NCBI GenBank assembly: GCA_001819145.1
Contig: MHLV01000025.1
Location: forward strand, 1 to 6,637
DNA from: Candidatus Nealsonbacteria bacterium RBG_13_36_15
GTDB taxonomy: Bacteria; Patescibacteriota; Minisyncoccia; Minisyncoccales; RBG-13-36-15
Length of the DNA stretch: 6,637 nucleotides
Direction of reading: 5' to 3'
Shown: piece by piece, positions 1 through 4,706 of the stretch
Layout of the letters: the number at the start of each line of letters is the position of its first letter
Position numbering within the stretch: position 1 is the stretch's first letter
The notes under the pieces: model-generated
What the model was told of the DNA's origin: nothing
The model's database searches: none
Seen by the model: the letters and a program-made list of their open reading frames with translations, nothing else
Translations under genes and position numbers: made by a program

Positions 1-174
1 TTCTCTTTCCTGAACCATCCAGTCCATTATTGCTTTTCCGTCGTGGACTTCACCAATTGAGTGGGAAATTCCGGTGTAAAATAAAATTCGCTCGGTTACC
101 GTAGTTTTACCGGCGTCAATGTGGGCAATAATGCCAATATCTCTAACTCTTTCTGTGGGATATAATCTGGGCAT
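1..174 (-). CDS. fusA: Elongation factor G, N-terminal 58 codons (cut by window edge)
   Basis: EF-G is the GTPase that moves tRNAs and mRNA through the ribosome after peptide bond formation. The translation read from the minus strand begins [20 protein letters not shown] and contains the G1/P-loop AHIDAGKTT at residues 17-25. The EF-G-typical TERILFYTG and GEVHDG follow, then MDWMVQERE at the window edge. The rest of the G domain and domains II-V lie outside. The ATG at 172-174 is 4 nt after the rpsG stop and gives the usual short EF-G N-terminus. No Shine-Dalgarno is visible before it (AAGATAATCTT), so translation is probably coupled to rpsG. The order rpsL-rpsG-fusA is the conserved bacterial 'str' operon. 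Identification is very secure. Confidence 0.97.
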   Translation of the reverse strand, partial: MPRLYPTERVRDIGIIAHIDAGKTTVTERILFYTGISHSIGEVHDGKAIMDWMVQERE

Positions 175-178
175 AAGA

Positions 179-646
179 TTATCTTGCAAAGTGAGCGAAA
201 GCTCGGTTGGCTTCTGCCATCCTATGAGTGTCATCTTTTTTCTTAATGGCAACCCCTGTATTTTGGGAAGCTTGAATCAATTCCTCGGCCAATTTCTCTT
301 TCATGGGTTTTCCCTTTCTTGATTTGGCAGCTCCAATAATCCATCTTATAGCCAAAGTTAATCTTCTGTCTCCCCTAACTTCTCTTGGAACCTGATAAGT
401 TGCCCCTCCAATTCTTTTGGGTTTTACTTCAAGTAGAGGGGCGGCATTTTGAAGGGCTTTTTCAAAAATTTCTAAAGGTTCTTTTTTATTTTTCTCTTTA
501 ATTGCATCAAAAGCTCCGTAAACAATCTTTCTGGCTATAGTTTTTTTACCACGCCTCATTATCTGGTTAATAAATTTTTCAACAATAACATTACTATAAA
601 CGGGGTCTGGCTGAATTATTCTTTTTTCTATTTTTTTCCGACTCAT
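179..646 (-). CDS. rpsG: 30S ribosomal protein uS7
   Basis: uS7 nucleates assembly of the 30S head, binds the 3' major domain of 16S rRNA and lines the E site. The 155-residue product matches the usual bacterial length (about 156). It shows family signatures: the N-terminal MSRKK start, DPVYSN near residue 15, [11 protein letters not shown], the beta-hairpin segment [17 protein letters not shown], the RWII stretch, and the C-terminal [17 protein letters not shown]. The start codon lies 6 nt after the rpsL stop. The spacer is AATTTT and the nearest purine-rich block (GAGGG) is about 20 nt upstream, too far for a normal Shine-Dalgarno. It is the middle gene of the rpsL-rpsG-fusA unit. Confidence 0.98.
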   Translation of the reverse strand: MSRKKIEKRIIQPDPVYSNVIVEKFINQIMRRGKKTIARKIVYGAFDAIKEKNKKEPLEIFEKALQNAAPLLEVKPKRIGGATYQVPREVRGDRRLTLAIRWIIGAAKSRKGKPMKEKLAEELIQASQNTGVAIKKKDDTHRMAEANRAFAHFAR

Positions 647-652
647 AAAATT

Positions 653-1066
653 TTATTTATTTTCCCTCTTTGCTCCATACTTGCTTCTTTTTTGTTTTCT
701 TCCTTCTACTCCTCCCGTGTCAAGAACGCCGCGCACAACATGATATCTTACCCCTGGCAAATCTTTAACTCTTCCGCCTCGAATTAAAACAACTGAGTGT
801 TCTTGTAAATTATGGCCCTCGCCGGGAATATAAGCTGTTACTTCCATGCCGTTTGTTAATCTTACTCTGGCTACTTTCCTTAAGGCTGAATTTGGTTTTT
901 TGGGAGTCACGGTAAAAACTTTCAGGCAGACCCCTCTTTTAAAAGGGGAGGAATATTCTTTTGGTCTATTTCTCAAAACATTAAAACCAAAGGTTAAAGC
1001 CGGCGTCTTATAGCGTTTCTTTGTCGTTTTCCTGCTTCTTTTAACTAATTGATGAATTGTTGGCAT
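653..1066 (-). CDS. rpsL: 30S ribosomal protein uS12
   Basis: uS12 sits at the decoding centre and contributes to tRNA selection accuracy. The 137-residue product has MPTIHQLV at the start, the decoding loop [11 protein letters not shown] at residues 54-64, [17 protein letters not shown] at about 75-91, and the second loop KDLPGVRYH at 101-109. Both loops read as wild type at the lysines where streptomycin-resistance changes are known. Residues about 25-42 form an insertion before RGVC, like the long S12 form of Firmicutes and unlike the shorter E. coli form. It is first gene of the str operon. The sequence before the ATG (TTTTTGAGAC) offers only a weak GAG, not a clear Shine-Dalgarno. Confidence 0.98.
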   Translation of the reverse strand: MPTIHQLVKRSRKTTKKRYKTPALTFGFNVLRNRPKEYSSPFKRGVCLKVFTVTPKKPNSALRKVARVRLTNGMEVTAYIPGEGHNLQEHSVVLIRGGRVKDLPGVRYHVVRGVLDTGGVEGRKQKRSKYGAKRENK

Positions 1067-1083
1067 GTCTCAAAAATAATTAA

Positions 1084-1098
1084 GAAGCTTCGCGCTTC
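1084..1098 (-). promoter_or_regulatory. Hairpin at the predicted 5' end of the rpsL-rpsG-fusA mRNA
   Basis: On the minus strand GAAGC (1098-1094) pairs with GCTTC (1088-1084) across a 5-nt loop GCGAA. The base expected as +1, seven nt past the -10 box, is about 1098, so this stem would cap the very 5' end of the transcript. About 17 nt then remain before the ATG. A 5'-terminal stem could protect the mRNA from 5'-dependent decay or serve in control. It could instead be a weak terminator for the protease gene, but no T-tract of convincing length follows. Confidence 0.45.
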
Positions 1099-1104
1099 CA
1101 ATAT

Positions 1105-1133
1105 ACAATATCAAATAAATTAGAAAATGTCAA
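1105..1133 (-). promoter_or_regulatory. Promoter of the str operon (TTGACA-17-TATTGT)
   Basis: The -35 TTGACA is at 1128-1133 and the -10 TATTGT at 1105-1110 on the minus strand, with exactly 17 nt between. This is a near-consensus housekeeping-sigma promoter. It begins one base after the TAA of the upstream protease gene, and no clear terminator separates the two, so read-through from the protease promoter may add to ribosomal gene expression. The predicted start is near 1098, giving a leader of about 32 nt. Confidence 0.85.
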
Positions 1134-1134
1134 C

Positions 1135-1764
1135 TTAAAAAATCGGGATACCAGCGATTAGAGTGAAAAGAAAACCAATAATTAAAATTAGCCACTGAAA
1201 AAAGAAAAGAATAAAAAAAAGCAGAATAAACATTCCGAATTGGCTCAAAAAAATCTTTACACTTTCCATGGAAGCTGGCAAGAAGGTAAAAAGAATATGG
1301 GAACCATCTAATGGTGGAATAGGTAATAAATTGAAAAGAGCTAAAAGCAAATTAATAAAAACAATATAGGAAAACATAACGCTAATTCCCGGTATCGTAA
1401 CCAAAACAGGAAAAAACCTAAGAGCTAATCCAAAAATTAGGGCTAAAACTATATTTGCACCAGGTCCTGCCAAGGCTGATTTTGCCGGTCCATATTTTTG
1501 GTCTCGAAAATTATAAGGATTAATCGGGACTGGCTTTGCCCAGCCAAAGATAATTCCTTGTCCTCCCGAAATTATACTAAAGAAAATCAAAATGCCGGGC
1601 AGAATAATTGATCCAAAAGGATCAATGTGCGAAATGGGATTTAAAGTAAGTCTACCAGCATACTTAGCTGTCGGATCACCTAAAAGATTAGCTGCCGCTC
1701 CATGGGAAACTTCATGAATCACAACAGAAAATATGAAAATTACAACCAAAAAAAGCAATTCCAT
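1135..1764 (-). CDS. Site-2 protease family (M50) intramembrane zinc metalloprotease
   Basis: Site-2 proteases cut substrates within the membrane; the substrate here is unknown. The 209-residue product has the zinc motif HEVSH at residues 17-21 inside the first membrane segment. The second active-site motif NLLPIPPLDG is at 145-154, with D153 as the third zinc ligand. Hydrophobic segments lie at about 1-20, 52-68, 103-120, 128-148 and 172-208. There is no PDZ domain, so it belongs to the short S2P class (YwhC-like) and not to the RseP class. The ATG at 1762-1764 is six bases after a TAAAAT -10 box, implying leaderless translation. It is divergent from rpmB and runs towards rpsL. Family assignment is secure; the physiological role is not. 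Confidence 0.9.
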   Translation of the reverse strand: MELLFLVVIFIFSVVIHEVSHGAAANLLGDPTAKYAGRLTLNPISHIDPFGSIILPGILIFFSIISGGQGIIFGWAKPVPINPYNFRDQKYGPAKSALAGPGANIVLALIFGLALRFFPVLVTIPGISVMFSYIVFINLLLALFNLLPIPPLDGSHILFTFLPASMESVKIFLSQFGMFILLFFILFFFQWLILIIGFLFTLIAGIPIF

Positions 1765-1770
1765 AAATTC

Positions 1771-1799
1771 ATTTTAACAGAAATTTGCGCTCTTGCCAA
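1771..1799 (-). promoter_or_regulatory. Promoter of the site-2 protease gene (TTGGCA-17-TAAAAT), leaderless type
   Basis: The -35 TTGGCA is at 1794-1799 and the -10 TAAAAT at 1771-1776 on the minus strand, with a 17-nt spacer. Only six bases (GAATTT) separate the -10 from the ATG. Initiation at the usual distance would therefore start the RNA at or beside the A of the start codon. Confidence 0.75.
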
Positions 1800-1821
1800 T
1801 AATTCTCAAATATTTTAAAAT
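1793..1821 (+). promoter_or_regulatory. Promoter of rpmB (TTGCCA-17-TAAAAT), nearly leaderless
   Basis: The -35 TTGCCA is at 1793-1798 and the -10 TAAAAT at 1816-1821, with a 17-nt spacer. The ATG follows after nine bases, so the leader should be about 0-3 nt with no ribosome-binding site. This -35 is the complementary strand of the divergent protease promoter's -35, shifted by one base, so polymerase binding at the two promoters should exclude each other. Confidence 0.75.
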
Positions 1822-1830
1822 AAACTCATC

Positions 1831-2019
1831 ATGGCAAAAAAATGCACAATTTGCGGAAAAGGATCAACCTTAGTTTGGCGAAGAGTAAAGCTTCGGGGAA
1901 GATATAATCCTACCGTCAAAAGAAGACAATATCCAAACTTGCAGTGGTTAAAATTACCATCTGGCAAAAGAGTTTTAGCTTGCACAAAATGCATTAAAGC
2001 AAAAACTAAAAGAAAGTAA
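1831..2019 (+). CDS. rpmB: 50S ribosomal protein bL28, zinc-ribbon form
   Basis: bL28 is a small protein of the 50S subunit, near the E site. The 62-residue product begins MAKKCTICGKG and contains RRVKLRGRYNPTVKRRQYPNLQ, typical of L28. Cysteine pairs C5-x2-C8 and C51-x2-C54 form the zinc-binding 'C+' type. It is slightly shorter than the E. coli protein (78 residues). It is very basic and ends TKRK. The gene ends TAATGA and is followed after about 48 nt by a tRNA on the same strand, with no terminator between, so the two may be cotranscribed. No Shine-Dalgarno is present. Confidence 0.95.
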   Translation: MAKKCTICGKGSTLVWRRVKLRGRYNPTVKRRQYPNLQWLKLPSGKRVLACTKCIKAKTKRK

Positions 2020-2051
2020 TGATTGCCTGGATATAGAATAATGGTAGTCCG

Positions 2052-2154
2052 CCCCGCACTAAACTACCGGAGTGTAGTACAACGGTAGTATACACCCTTG
2101 GGGTGGGTGCGATCCGGGTTCAACTCCCGGCACTCCGAAAATTTTAGTGCGGGG
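2052..2154 (+). repeat. 12-bp inverted repeat enclosing tRNA-Pro (processing stalk or switch)
   Basis: CCCCGCACTAAA at 2052-2063 is the exact reverse complement of TTTAGTGCGGGG at 2143-2154. The 79 nt inside hold the whole tRNA, with 4 nt to spare on each side. In the precursor RNA the arms could zip into a stalk below the tRNA acceptor stem. Each arm also has a competing partner. The left arm overlaps the loop of a GGTAGT/ACTACC hairpin (2043-2048 with 2063-2068). The right arm is also the 5' strand of the minihelix downstream. Its function is inferred, not shown. Confidence 0.7.
2068..2138 (+). tRNA. tRNA-Pro (anticodon GGG), no encoded CCA
   Basis: A full cloverleaf can be drawn by eye. 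The acceptor CGGAGTG (2068-2074) pairs with CACTCCG (2131-2137), with discriminator A2138. The D-arm is GTAC/GTAT with loop AACGGTA. The anticodon stem CACCC/GGGTG closes the loop TTGGGGT, giving anticodon GGG at 2100-2102, which reads CCC and CCU. The T-arm is CCGGG/CCCGG with loop TTCAACT. The C1-G72 pair and A73 are proline tRNA identity features in bacteria. The gene is followed by AAA, not CCA, so a CCA-adding enzyme is needed. It probably shares the rpmB transcript, as only a weak -10-like TAGAAT lies just upstream. Confidence 0.93.
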
Positions 2155-2186
2155 TAGCTCCGGTCCGATTCCGCCTACCTCGACCA
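2150..2186 (+). ncRNA. CCA-ended minihelix, tRNA-Pro-like remnant
   Basis: CGGGGTA (2150-2156) pairs with TACCTCG (2176-2182) over 7 bp with one G-U. It is followed by A2183 and CCA (2184-2186), matching a proline-type acceptor (C1-G72, A73). Inside, CGG TCCGATT CCG (2161-2173) resembles a T-arm with a 7-nt T-loop, but has only three pairs and C where the second T should be. There is no D-arm or anticodon arm. The simplest reading is a decayed tRNA-Pro with its middle deleted. A functional tRNA mimic or part of the tRNA-Pro trailer structure is also possible. Confidence 0.45.
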
Positions 2187-2220
2187 AAAAAACGCAGTTT
2201 AGTAAACTGCGTTTTTTTGG
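2184..2220. terminator. Bidirectional intrinsic terminator (perfect 37-nt palindrome)
   Basis: Two 18-nt arms (2184-2201 and 2203-2220) are exact reverse complements around G2202. The core stem is CGCAGTTTA/TAAACTGCG, and each strand ends in a run of seven T. It therefore works equally for the plus-strand rpmB-tRNA-Pro transcript and for the minus-strand ncRNA-A that converge here. Confidence 0.93.
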
Positions 2221-2362
2221 TGCCCTGCCCTCTTTCTAGAGAATCTTCCGGCAAATGTATCCAAGTGGGTGCCAGCAACTTGAACCCACAGGTCCAAGCA
2301 ATATATGACTCCCGAGAAAGAACTTTTGTCCCAGAATCTAGCTAGAAAGAATCTAGCAGGGC
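2186..2362 (-). ncRNA. ncRNA-A: structured small RNA with own promoter and terminator (6S-like shape, unassigned)
   Basis: The predicted start, seven nt past a TATAAT box, is G2362, the first base of GCCCTGC (2362-2356). This pairs with GCAGGGC (2228-2222), so the RNA's 5' and 3' ends close on each other just before the terminator. Next, TCTTTCTAG (2350-2342) pairs with CTAGAAAGA (2239-2231). Further in, TCTGG (2335-2331) pairs with CCGGA (2251-2247) and CAAA with TTTG. The tip can form either of two hairpins that exclude each other. The mature length would be about 141 nt, at about 47% GC in an AT-rich region. No ORF of note is seen. End-paired stem, internal loops and size fit 6S RNA, the regulator of RNA polymerase, but I see no diagnostic sequence, so 6S is only a guess. 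The SRP motif GGAAGCAG and tmRNA features are absent. Confidence 0.82.
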
Positions 2363-2368
2363 ATTTTT

Positions 2369-2397
2369 ATTATATTTCTTTCAAAACTATTAGTCAA
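2369..2397 (-). promoter_or_regulatory. Promoter of ncRNA-A (TTGACT-17-TATAAT)
   Basis: The -35 TTGACT is at 2392-2397 and a perfect -10 TATAAT at 2369-2374 on the minus strand, with a 17-nt spacer. This is one of the strongest promoters in the window, as expected for an abundant RNA. It lies in the gap after the adenylate-kinase-like gene, whose transcript has no terminator of its own before this point. Confidence 0.88.
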
Positions 2398-2451
2398 GTA
2401 ATGAATTCAATTCTTTTTCTCGGCAAACTCACAATTTATTGACAGACATAA

Positions 2452-3519
2452 TTAAGGGCAAAGAATATTTGCTATCTGTTTAATCATTGATACTGCTACT
2501 GGCGGAGGCAATAAACTATAAGAGGAGATCCCTTCATTGTCTGGAACCACCCAAGGTTTTTCAATTATTTCTACTTTTTGAGATTTTTTATTCCACTCAA
2601 AAATATATTCTGGGGTAATTTCATAATCATCAACATATTTTTTAGCCTCTTTAACTGGCACAGAATTTCTCAAAAGAACTTTTGGAATCCCATAAAGAGA
2701 AAAGGCTTGGTTTATCAATTTTTCATCCAATTCAAGCCTTTTTCTAATCGGCTTTGTCCCAAGCTCATCACCCTCTTTGGGAATCATTTTAATTTCCTTG
2801 CATTTTAGATTATCGCAGATAAAATAAAAGCTTTTGCCTTTATCGTTATATTTTATTTTTTTACTCAAATAAAGCTTTAAATTCTTTGAGCTTTGGCAAT
2901 GAGGACAAACCACCCTCCATTTCATTCTTTCATTAATAACTGAGTCTGGGACATCAATTAAAACAAAAATGTCTGGATCTTCTCTATGGTCAATAAGGTC
3001 GCGGAAAAAAAGCGAATAAGAAACTTGGTCCAATTCTCGAGGAAAACCGTCAATAAAAAGAGCCTTTCTTTTGGTTGCTATTATTTCTTTTTTGACTAAA
3101 GCCAAAATAAATTCTGCTGGCAAAAGATCTTTAGTACTCCTCGCCATTAAAGCTTGTAAGGCATCTTTAATCGGAAGGAACCCTCGGTAATTTCTTTCAA
3201 GAAAATTAATCAATTCTCTTTTTTTATTTTTATTAGCTGCCTCTTGGTGAGTTTTTCTGACAAGGTCGCCAATTGAAATTTGGGCTATTCTTTCTCCGTC
3301 AACTGCTTCCATAAAAAGTTTTGTATAAGTTCCCTTTCCGGAATTCTTCTTCCCCAAAAGATAAGCTATAAAAGTGTTGCCTCTTTTTAAATAATTTCTT
3401 AATTTTTTAATTTCTTTCCCGGCCTTTAAATCAAAATAAAGTCTTCTTTCTTTTGGGTCGGTTAAGTTGAAAGAACGAAGCCCTTCGGTTTTGGTTTTAA
3501 AAATTGGGAATTTTGACAT
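2452..3519 (-). CDS. Adenylate-kinase-like nucleoside monophosphate kinase, enlarged
   Basis: Adenylate kinases convert ATP and AMP to two ADP. Motifs of the fold appear in order. The P-loop GKKNSGKGT is at 56-64. ISIGDLVR at 81-88 is the AMP-site segment. FIDGFPRELDQ at 156-165 holds the DGFPR motif. The LID has a zinc-finger-like C205-x2-C208 and C235-x4-C240. KPIRKRL at 256-262 carries the LID-core arginines. The protein has 355 residues against about 215 for a typical enzyme. It has about 45 extra N-terminal residues, a long LID, and roughly 70-80 extra C-terminal residues containing KPWVVPDN and a proline triplet. Substrate (AMP or another NMP) cannot be settled by eye. Its ATG is 1 nt after the upstream stop, with no Shine-Dalgarno, suggesting translational coupling. 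Confidence 0.85.
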   Translation of the reverse strand: MSKFPIFKTKTEGLRSFNLTDPKERRLYFDLKAGKEIKKLRNYLKRGNTFIAYLLGKKNSGKGTYTKLFMEAVDGERIAQISIGDLVRKTHQEAANKNKKRELINFLERNYRGFLPIKDALQALMARSTKDLLPAEFILALVKKEIIATKRKALFIDGFPRELDQVSYSLFFRDLIDHREDPDIFVLIDVPDSVINERMKWRVVCPHCQSSKNLKLYLSKKIKYNDKGKSFYFICDNLKCKEIKMIPKEGDELGTKPIRKRLELDEKLINQAFSLYGIPKVLLRNSVPVKEAKKYVDDYEITPEYIFEWNKKSQKVEIIEKPWVVPDNEGISSYSLLPPPVAVSMIKQIANILCP

Positions 3520-3520
3520 T

Positions 3521-4378
3521 TTATTGAATTTTATAATTTATACCATCGCTTATAATTTTTATATCTCCGTCAAGGTCTGTTCTTAAAATCCTTATACCAT
3601 AATTTTCCAATCTTTCCAAAACTTCTTGGTGGGGATGGCCATATTTGTTGTCTCTGCCTGCAGAAATTACAGTAATTTCTGGTGAAATTTTTTCTATAAA
3701 TTCTTTTGAAGTTGAAGTTTTACTTCCATGGTGCGAAATTTTTAAAATGTCGGCTGTGAGATCAACGTTTTTTTCAATAAGTTCTTTTTCTACTGATTTA
3801 TCAATATCGCCGGTAAATAAAAAGGAGTGTTGAGCAAAAGCTAACAGATTAATAATTGAAGTATCGTTGGTGTTTTTAACTTCCTGATCCTCTAAATTAT
3901 CAAAAGGATAAAAAATATCAAGATAAATATTTTCGGTTAATTTAATTCTTTGACCGACTTTGGCGATTATAATTTTCGCTTTTTCTTCTTTAATTAATTT
4001 TTCCCATTCTTCGTATTCTGCAGTATCCCTTTTAATACCAGTCCATAAAATATAATTAATTTCGTATCTTTTTAAAACTTCGATGAGGCCGGCCATATGA
4101 TCATGTTCCGGATGTGAAAGAATAATCATATCTATTGACCTGTCCCAAAAGGGCATCTCCTGTCCAAGTTTTTCTAAAATAGTTGAATCCGGCCCGCCGT
4201 CAATTAAAATTTGATGTCTCTGCGGTGTTTTAATAAAAATAGCGTCCCCTTGGCCAACGTCAAAGAAGCTAACTTCTAGAAATCTTGGCTTGTTTAAATC
4301 GTACACTATAATCCAGGCAAAAATATTTAAAAAAACTAAAAAACTAAAAATAATAAAAATACTATTATTCTTTCTCAT
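3521..4378 (-). CDS. ComEC-like metallo-beta-lactamase-fold hydrolase, membrane-anchored
   Basis: The product resembles the C-terminal metallo-beta-lactamase domain of the DNA-uptake protein ComEC/Rec2, without the channel part. One hydrophobic segment at residues 7-26 looks like an uncleaved signal anchor, placing the domain outside the cytoplasm. Signatures are VSFFDVGQGDAIF (36-48), LIDGG (58-62), the metal motif SHPEHDH (88-94), FTGD with D191, ISHHGS (214-219) and GHPH (247-250). Length is 285 residues. The proteins of this group are thought to be phosphodiesterases or nucleases; the substrate here is unknown. Its ATG lies six bases after TATAAT, so it is probably leaderless. It forms a tight pair with the downstream kinase-like gene. 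A partial near-identical second copy lies at 6456-6637. Confidence 0.88.
   Translation of the reverse strand: MRKNNSIFIIFSFLVFLNIFAWIIVYDLNKPRFLEVSFFDVGQGDAIFIKTPQRHQILIDGGPDSTILEKLGQEMPFWDRSIDMIILSHPEHDHMAGLIEVLKRYEINYILWTGIKRDTAEYEEWEKLIKEEKAKIIIAKVGQRIKLTENIYLDIFYPFDNLEDQEVKNTNDTSIINLLAFAQHSFLFTGDIDKSVEKELIEKNVDLTADILKISHHGSKTSTSKEFIEKISPEITVISAGRDNKYGHPHQEVLERLENYGIRILRTDLDGDIKIISDGINYKIQ
4104..4242. repeat. Direct repeat copy 1, inside the metallo-beta-lactamase gene
   Basis: This 139-bp stretch recurs at 6499-6637 in the same orientation (offset 2395) with six mismatches, about 96% identity. The mismatches fall at 4106, 4115, 4118, 4140, 4142 and 4151; the last 91 bp (4152-4242) are identical. 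Five changes are silent and one swaps Arg for Lys (R80). The match stops at the second histidine of the metal motif. Confidence 0.97.
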
Positions 4379-4384
4379 TGATTT

Positions 4385-4413
4385 ATTATAGGTTAGTTAA
4401 TTATTATTTGAAA
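4385..4413 (-). promoter_or_regulatory. Promoter of the metallo-beta-lactamase/kinase pair (TTTCAA-17-TATAAT), leaderless type
   Basis: A perfect -10 TATAAT is at 4385-4390, with a weak -35 TTTCAA at 4408-4413 and a 17-nt spacer. Six bases (AAATCA) then lead to the ATG at 4378, the same -10-to-start spacing as for the site-2 protease gene. The predicted start falls on the A of ATG. Confidence 0.6.
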
Positions 4414-4435
4414 CAAAAACCCATCTAAAAGATAG

Positions 4436-4476
4436 GTAGAAAAGAAAAGACCACCGATGTTGTTGTGTGGTGGTCC
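4436..4476 (-). terminator. Intrinsic terminator of ncRNA-B
   Basis: On the minus strand GACCACC (4475-4469) pairs with GGTGGTC (4455-4449) across a 13-nt loop, followed by TTTTCTTTTCT. It lies about 20 nt upstream of the metallo-beta-lactamase promoter. It could alternatively be an attenuator for a longer leader that reads into that gene. Confidence 0.82.
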
Positions 4477-4490
4477 TTGGGCATACGCCC

Positions 4491-4601
4491 TTAGATGATT
4501 GTTGGAGACCAGGGGTGGAGTCCTAGCCGACAATCTCTCCACTCGGGTGTTATGTAACGAGGCGTGCTGTCCCCGGACGGTTCCCGATTTTCCCCGATCA
4601 T
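4491..4601 (-). CDS. Possible 36-residue small protein inside ncRNA-B
   Basis: An ORF starts with ATG at 4601, about 8 nt from the predicted RNA start, and ends with TAA at 4491. It begins MIGENREPSGDS and ends SPTII; it has one Cys, two Trp and several Pro, and no membrane segment. It spans the GC-rich part of the transcript and stops just before the last two hairpins. There is no Shine-Dalgarno, but near-leaderless starts occur elsewhere in the window. A GC-rich RNA can keep an open frame this long by chance, so this is a weak call and I recognise no family. Confidence 0.25.
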   Translation of the reverse strand: MIGENREPSGDSTPRYITPEWRDCRLGLHPWSPTII

Positions 4602-4615
4602 GAGAACTAATATAT

Positions 4616-4643
4616 ATTATACTCTTTTAACATAATAAGTCAA
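4616..4643 (-). promoter_or_regulatory. Promoter of ncRNA-B (TTGACT-16-TATAAT)
   Basis: The -35 TTGACT is at 4638-4643 and a perfect -10 TATAAT at 4616-4621 on the minus strand, with a 16-nt spacer. The same two hexamers drive ncRNA-A. The predicted start is near 4609. Confidence 0.82.
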
Positions 4644-4650
4644 GCCCTTT

Positions 4651-4684
4651 AAAACAAAAGAGCCTCTGGCTAGTGCCTGAGGCT
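4651..4684 (-). terminator. Intrinsic terminator of the DnaJ-domain gene
   Basis: On the minus strand AGCCTC (4684-4679) pairs with GAGGCT (4666-4661), continued inward by GGC/GCC beyond an A-A mismatch, with loop ACTA, then CTTTTGTTTT. It follows the stop codon by about 20 nt and lies just before the ncRNA-B promoter. Confidence 0.9.
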
Positions 4685-4706
4685 TTGGTGTATAAAAATG
4701 TATTGT

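Larger units (their letters stand above)
4436..4609 (-). ncRNA. ncRNA-B: GC-rich structured RNA with own promoter and terminator, unassigned
   Basis: A promoter at 4616-4643 and a terminator at 4436-4476 define a minus-strand transcript of about 170 nt. Bases 4501-4590 are 59% GC, far above their surroundings, as is common for structured RNAs in AT-rich genomes. Visible pairings are GATTGT/ACAATC enclosing a GA..CCA/TGG..TC hairpin, a small GGGC-GTAT-GCCC hairpin before the terminator, CGG-GAA-CCG, and a possible CGGGG/CCTCG stem. I do not recognise the family: SRP, tmRNA and common riboswitch motifs are missing. It contains a 36-codon ORF. It could be a stand-alone small RNA, a short mRNA, or a leader/attenuator of the metallo-beta-lactamase gene, which also has its own promoter downstream. 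Confidence 0.72.

Noticed and set aside
119..322. Plus-strand ORFs over 60 codons lying opposite fusA/rpsG, the kinase-like, ComEC-like, J-domain and coiled-coil genes
   Set aside because: They are antisense shadows of well-identified genes, with no start signals and no recognisable protein features.
2186..2362. ncRNA-A or ncRNA-B as SRP RNA, tmRNA or RNase P RNA
   Set aside because: The GGAAGCAG tip of SRP RNA and the tRNA-like ends of tmRNA are missing, and both are too short for tmRNA or RNase P RNA.
2356..2370. GCAGGGCATTTTTATT read as a plus-strand terminator
   Set aside because: The T-run belongs to the minus-strand promoter spacing between -10 and +1 of ncRNA-A, and no plus-strand transcript passes the perfect terminator at 2184-2220.
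2438..2466. Plus-strand TTGACA near 2439 as a promoter
   Set aside because: The expected -10 region is poor and there is no plus-strand gene downstream, only the 3' end of the kinase-like gene on the other strand.
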